Source of the DNA: Lonicera japonica
Taxonomy: Eukaryota > Streptophyta > Magnoliopsida > Dipsacales > Caprifoliaceae
Length of the DNA stretch: 64,000 nucleotides
Direction of reading: 5' to 3'
Assembly (NCBI GenBank): GCA_021464415.1
Contig: CM038469.1
Coordinates: 11,634,501 to 11,698,500, forward strand
The position numbers and the translations under genes are program-made. The notes under the pieces are model-generated. The model was given only the letters and a program-made list of their open reading frames with translations. It did no database searches and had not been told where the DNA came from. Positions 59,216-64,000 of the stretch are shown here, piece by piece. The first letter of the stretch is position 1. Each line of letters begins with the position of its first letter.

Positions 59216-61400
59216 TGGTAATGAATGAAAGCCTCTATTTGCTGCAAAAGAAAACAAGATTTATCAAGCTAATAAAGAGAAGACAAACAGGTTCAAGGAG
59301 GTCTGAAAGTGGCTCAATACGAGGCCAAGTTTACTTCATTATCACACTATGCACCCCACTAACTTTTTACTTGAGGCTGCCAAGGCGAATAAGTTTGAAA
59401 ATACACTAAAAATGAATATTCGTAGTCGTGTCTTGATGCTAAAGCTTCAAACATATAACAAATCAAGGAAAGAGACACTATTGCTAAATGAAGATTGTGA
59501 GGAATCGAAAAGGATACATGAATCAAAGAAAAAGGGCTGAACAACGAAAAAAATAGGGAAAGAAAATGATACACATTTTCAAAGAAAAGAACTATTGGTA
59601 CTCCATGAAATGAAGACCAAATGGAACCAATGGAGCCATATGCACGTTGTGGCAAGAAACATACAAGAAGCATGCCATTGGAACACCAATTCATGTTTGA
59701 AGTGTGAGAATAACATGTCATATTATCAATGATTATTCAAAAATGTAAAAGGGAAATAATAAAGGAACGAGCGAATAAGAAGGCTCGAGGATGGCAAATA
59801 GGGGTGTTTGCTATAATGCCAGGAGAAGAGACAATTCTTAATTATGTGGTTTCAGGTAAATTGTTAATATTCATCTTGGATTTACACATTCATTTATTTT
59901 CCAAAATTGTGATAAATCCCTTAATAAAAACTTTAGTGACTTGGGGTATGTCATAACTGTCTCCATCCCCCTTCCACCAGAGAGTTTTTTAGGCACATCA
60001 ATAATTTACAAGGCATGTCCTATATTAGTTAGCAACCGCAATTTAGTGGCTGATTTGATGTCACTGAATATTAGGGTTTTTTGTGTAAGTTTAGGCAATG
60101 ATTGACTAACTACTTACCATGCATCTTATGGATTGTTCTAAAAAGGTAGTCATGCTTAACCTCCTGTGGCAGTCATGTTTTGAATTGAAAAGAAGTAGTG
60201 TAAAAATTCCACATCATATCATTTCTTCAAAGGAGACACGACGTATAATTAGGAAAGGATATGAGGGTTATATGGCATACGTGACCGATACGCAAAGTTA
60301 ACGTACCATCTTGTAAAAAATTCCCATAGCAAAATATTTTCCTGATATCTTTCCAAATGAGCAATATGGCCTACCCTATAATACAGAGGTTAAATTCTCA
60401 TTTTATATAGCTCCAAACACAAAACCTATTTCTAAAGCCCCTTGTTGAATGGTACCATATGAATTGAAAAGAACTAAAAAACATTTACAAGACCTTCTTG
60501 ACAAAGGATTTATTTAACCAAGCGTATCTTCTTGGGGTGCTCCAATTCTTGTTTGTTAAGAAGAATGGTGGAACTTCAAGACTTTGTATTAATGACCAAG
60601 AATTAAACAAATCAACTATTAAAAATAAGTACCAATTACCTAGAATTGATGATTTGTTTGATCAGTTACAAGGAGTGGTAGCATTCTCAAAAATCGATTT
60701 AAGCTCAGGGTACCATCAATTAAACATTAAGGCAAAAGACGTCTTTAAGACCACTTTTAGGATGAAGATGTCGTCATTACGAAGATTTTGATAATGCCAT
60801 TTGGGATGGCTAATGCCCCTACAGTCTTCAGGGATTTAATGAATAAAGTTTCGAAACCCTATTTGGATTAATTTGTGGTGGTCTTCATTGATGACATACT
60901 AATCTACTCTAAGAATCACACCGAGCAAGAGGAGCATTTAAAGATAGTTTTGGAAACACTGAGGTGGGAAAAACTCTTATGCCAAACTAAAGAAATATGA
61001 AATTTAATTACCCAGTGTCACATTCCTGGGTCATGTTGTATCAAAAGAAGGTATATCAGTCAAAGCACTAAAGGTAGAAACCATAATAAGTTGGCCTCGG
61101 CCAATCTCAGTATCTGAAAATTCATAGTTTTCTGGGTCTAGTTGGGCATTATCATCGGTTTATTGAAGGATTTTCAAAGATTGCAAAGCATTTAACCCAA
61201 TTAGCTCAGAAAAATGTCAAGTTTAGTTGATCTAGTGACTGCGAGAAAGGTTTCCAAAAGCTTAGGGATAGATTAATATTTGACCTTATTCTGACTATTC
61301 CGTAAAATATGTATAGGCAACTTTGTCATATATAATGATGCCTTGAGAAAAAGATTAGGGTTCGTGTTAATGCAAAATGGAAATATTTGCGTTCTAGAAG
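59216..61400 (+). pseudogene. gag-pol: Chromovirus (Del/Tekay-like) gag-pol remnant
   Basis: In order on the plus strand, over many frames: gag end with LMLKLQTYNKSRKE and EDCEESKRIHESKKK (59,430-59,540); zinc-knuckle pieces (RCGKKHT, then ACHWNTNSC) near 59,650-59,700; protease-like NLVADLMSLNI (about 60,040-60,075); RT with [58 protein letters not shown] (60,480-60,745), a frame change near 60,760, [20 protein letters not shown] (60,880-60,925), FLGHVVSKEGI; and an RNase H start (FVIYNDALRKRLGFVLMQNG, about 61,325-61,385), where similarity stops. Numerous stops and frameshifts; no integrase or chromodomain left. Confidence 0.88.
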
Positions 61401-61531
61401 AATATAAATCATATATAAGTCAAATTGGACCCCTATGTAATTTTAAATTAAAAAAAGAAACAGAAGAGAATACATAATGTTAATAAGCACTGATGTATGC
61501 AGAGAGAGAGAGAAGAGAGTTGGTCTGTGTG

Positions 61532-63145
61532 TGTGAGAACCTTGTTTTTTAACGCTAGATCCCATGGCGGCGATTCCACCGATTTTTCGGTTAATTTGGA
61601 AAAACAAGTTTATTTTCAGAAAACATGTTAATTTAAAGGAAAATCTAGAATCGCTATTTTGTTTTACTAAACAAACAAAAGTCTGTGTAAAATAAAAGCA
61701 TTTATGAATTAAACGCTCTCTTAAACACAATTATTGTGAAACCACATAATTTAAAAGTTCGGGGATTAAGTTACGAATCGAGAAGATGTTAGGCACCCGA
61801 TTCGCCGTCTTGGTCTTTTAAGTAGAATATGCTTGTAGTTATAATCAAATATTCGGATGTTTACCGATATTATCGCGAGCTAGCCCATAATTTTAGGGAA
61901 AACCGGGATTTTGGGATGGGTGTTGAAGACGTATGCTTCGTATTTCGCCCTGACGATTTTAGAAATCAGTGTGTGTAATTTGAAAGATAATTTGGATAAT
62001 GATAGATGATAAAACAGATGTTTTTAACAAAGTTCAAGACTTTTCAAAAACTAATTCAATTTGTAATTGAATATCTGGTAATTCTCGAGATTTGTTCGTC
62101 AAATAGTTTACCACAATTTAATTATTTAAATTGGCATTTAACGAATCCAATACTCTCATATTTGATATTTAGGTAAGTACCGCGATTTACAGATCAAACC
62201 GGATATAGGCGCTAATTAATTCCTCAGCGGATTGAGACTGATAAACCAGTATTTAACTGATAAAAAAAATATGTCCAAAAAATGATTTTAACTCATTCCA
62301 CACCTTTAGTTTTGAAAATAAAGCTTAAATATAAAATTTGGACTAATTTGGAGATAAATAACAGTGTCTACAAGCAATTAATTAAAAATAACACAGATAA
62401 AAAATTAAATTTAGATCGCGATGAAAATTACCTAAGAGCTTCAAAAATTAAAATGGAGAATTTTGGAGTACATTTCTCAAAGTTCCAACCTTGATTGAAG
62501 CCTAAAAGAGGGGAAAGGGGGGGGATTATAGCAAAAGATGTTGGGGGAAATGGATTTGTTGTGTGGCCAAATGGGCATTTGGACACACGACAAATGCCCA
62601 TTTGTCATGTGGCCAAATAGTCCCACCCATTTGGTCACACGATAAACATTATTCATCCCTAACAGTTTTTGCTGTTTCGACCAAACGGTGTATTGGATTG
62701 ATATGATTTTTTAGTATATTATTCCCCATGATAAAACTCATCTACTGACAAAATCTGAGATCATTTGGACTTCGGGAAGGCCTCCGTTTGATTACCCGAA
62801 GTGAACTCCTAGTTTTCTAAATTTTTTGAGATTTGGCCGTTGGATCGAGCTGATTTTTTAGTATGTTACTTCTTGTGGAACTCCCTAATTACCCTAAAAA
62901 AAATAGGATGATTAGAAGTCAAGATATATCATTTTTACTCTTCCCAAGAGTTTTGATGACTTCCGATTTCAGCAATCTTTGGTAATTTTCGCAACTTCTC
63001 GTCTGGGTGTCCCTATCGCATCGTTCTTCGACCTGTATAAAATGTACATAGTATATGTGCATCTATGAATGCTTGTGTATGTATGTGTGTTCATCTTCGT
63101 AGAGTTTGGGATTTCTTGCAAAGGTCGCAAAATGAGGTGTTCACA
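61532..63145 (-). mobile_element. Tat-type LTR, inverted copy (1.6 kb)
   Basis: Plus-strand ends TGTGAGAACC and GGTGTTCACA are the reverse complement of the ends of the 56,279-58,327 LTR. TTAGGCACCCGATTCGCCGT (61,787-61,806) matches its GGGTGCCTAACACC block inverted, and CGCAAAATGAGGTGTTCACA matches its start. Flanks GTGTG and GTGTC agree at 4 of 5, but the left flank is a GT repeat, so the TSD is weak. No PBS or internal region abuts either end; likely a solo LTR. Confidence 0.8.
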
Positions 63146-63493
63146 GTGTCTAATTGGAATTTTTTATTTTTTTTTGCTTTTGTTTATAGGAATTTTTTTT
63201 TATTTTATATTTTAGATGTGTGTTTGGTTACAAGAATAGTGAAAAAATAACAAGTTCTCTCAAAAGAAGCATTGATATGTGGGGTAAAGTCTCTGTATAT
63301 TATTTTGTATATATATTTTTGATACAACTGATACACGTTCGAACCACTGGGGGGAGATGGAAGGGATGAGGATGCCGTGGTTCGAACTTAACAACTTACC
63401 CTTACAAAAAATAAAATTTTACAATTAGATTTCATCCAAACAAATATCTGGATTTAGTCACTTATATACAAAATATATTATTATAAAAAATAA
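63146..63493. other. Non-coding, with GGTTCGAAC-type inverted repeat
   Basis: CGTTCGAACCAC (63,328-63,339) and GTGGTTCGAAC (63,379-63,389) are inverted around a purine-rich GGGGGGAGATGGAAGGGATG segment. This could be a SINE fragment, since GGTTCGAAC is B-box-like, but an A box is not evident. Confidence 0.4.
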
Positions 63494-63761
63494 GGGTGGA
63501 GATATTGGCACCCTCAATATCTCTTGGAAACACTTTTACTTTTTATTCGATCATTGACAGTCGAAGTAAGGTGTATCTTACTCGGTTGTAAATGATCCGG
63601 GTATAAATTTGATAATGTTTTACTCAATTGTCAAGAACCAAGTATGTAAACTTATACTCGATCATCCAAAATTGAGTAATAGACACATTGCTCAGTTGTG
63701 AATGATCGAAATGAAAGTAGAAATTTTACTAAATGTTTTTGAGGTGCCAATATCTCTACCC
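63494..63761. mobile_element. Mutator-type MITE, second family member
   Basis: GGGTGGAGATATTGGCACCC at the left and GGGTAGAGATATTGGCACCT (reverse complement of the right end) match the ends of the 22,196-22,520 element. The interior shares ACTCGGTTGTAAATGATC-type repeated inverted motifs. The 9-bp flanks (AAAAAATAA / AAACTTAAA) are not clearly duplicated. Confidence 0.75.
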
Positions 63762-64000
63762 AAACTTAAAGCTTTATATTAAAATATTATTATTTAATGG
63801 CTCAATGTTCATTATGGGGAAATAGTTACCTATCTTGATAAGCTTTTGCACACATGGAGATAGAGCACCAAGTTAATTTCTTTGATTTATTTATTTATTT
63901 GGAACAACCACCAAGTTTAATTTCAATGGCCTTTTTTGTGTTCTCCTTAGCCTATTATCTTGGGCCTAGCTTGGCTAAGAGCCTGAACTAGACTGGACTG
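63762..64000. other. Right margin, nothing recognised
   Basis: AT-rich; no gene or repeat terminus visible. A BRX-like exon 2 was looked for here and not found. Confidence 0.4.

Overview
This is a transposon-dominated stretch of a plant nuclear genome, very AT-rich, with two recognisable host loci. A eudicot is indicated by a CYP76-family cytochrome P450 with one intron, by Athila-, Tat- and chromovirus-type Ty3/gypsy LTRs, by a Cassandra-type element carrying 5S rRNA sequence, and by an endogenous pararetrovirus fragment. The CYP76B-like (geraniol 8-hydroxylase-like) sequence leans toward an asterid, but this is an inference. No rRNA operon, ordinary tRNA gene, CRISPR array or bacterial feature is present.

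Layout. (1) 826-13,721: one old Athila-like LTR retrotransposon on the minus strand. It is delimited by LTRs, a primer-binding site, a polypurine tract and a CTAGC target-site duplication (TSD), and has been broken up by later insertions. These are an Athila-type solo LTR, a Tat-type LTR with its own primer-binding site, a 1.4-kb solo LTR nested inside that, a SINE-like unit and a (AAT)n/(ATT)n microsatellite. (2) 13,804-16,432: a perfect-TSD solo LTR of chromovirus type, followed by a degraded relative in the opposite orientation up to 19,091. (3) 19.1-27.9 kb: intergenic DNA with a Mutator-type MITE (9-bp TSD) and a dispersed duplication. (4) 27.9-36.1 kb: an AT-rich satellite-like array, duplicated on a 1.5-2 kb scale. 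It is interrupted by a truncated endogenous caulimovirid (minus strand), a 405-bp fold-back element and a Cassandra-like TRIM. (5) 36.6-39.4 kb: a MULE-type element with 9-bp TSD, then the intact-looking CYP76 gene (499 aa, two exons). (6) 39.4-47.9 kb: MITEs, including a Tourist-like element with TTA TSD, and a possible minus-strand gene fragment. (7) 47,942-48,049: exon 1 of a BREVIS RADIX-like gene, with promoter and splice donor. The downstream exons are not in the window: the following 16 kb is a 186-bp higher-order array of palindromic boxes, the inverted second MULE copy, and nested retrotransposons. (8) 51.5-64 kb: Tat-lineage pol remnant with an antisense ORF remnant downstream. That ORF is split by a 4.06-kb solo LTR that itself contains a Tat-type solo LTR. 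A broken chromovirus gag-pol and an inverted Tat-type LTR follow.

Only the P450 appears to be a complete functional gene. The BRX-like locus is either a gene with a giant transposon-filled first intron or an orphan first exon. Everything else is mobile or repeat-derived. The exact TSDs allow the order of several insertions to be read from the sequence.
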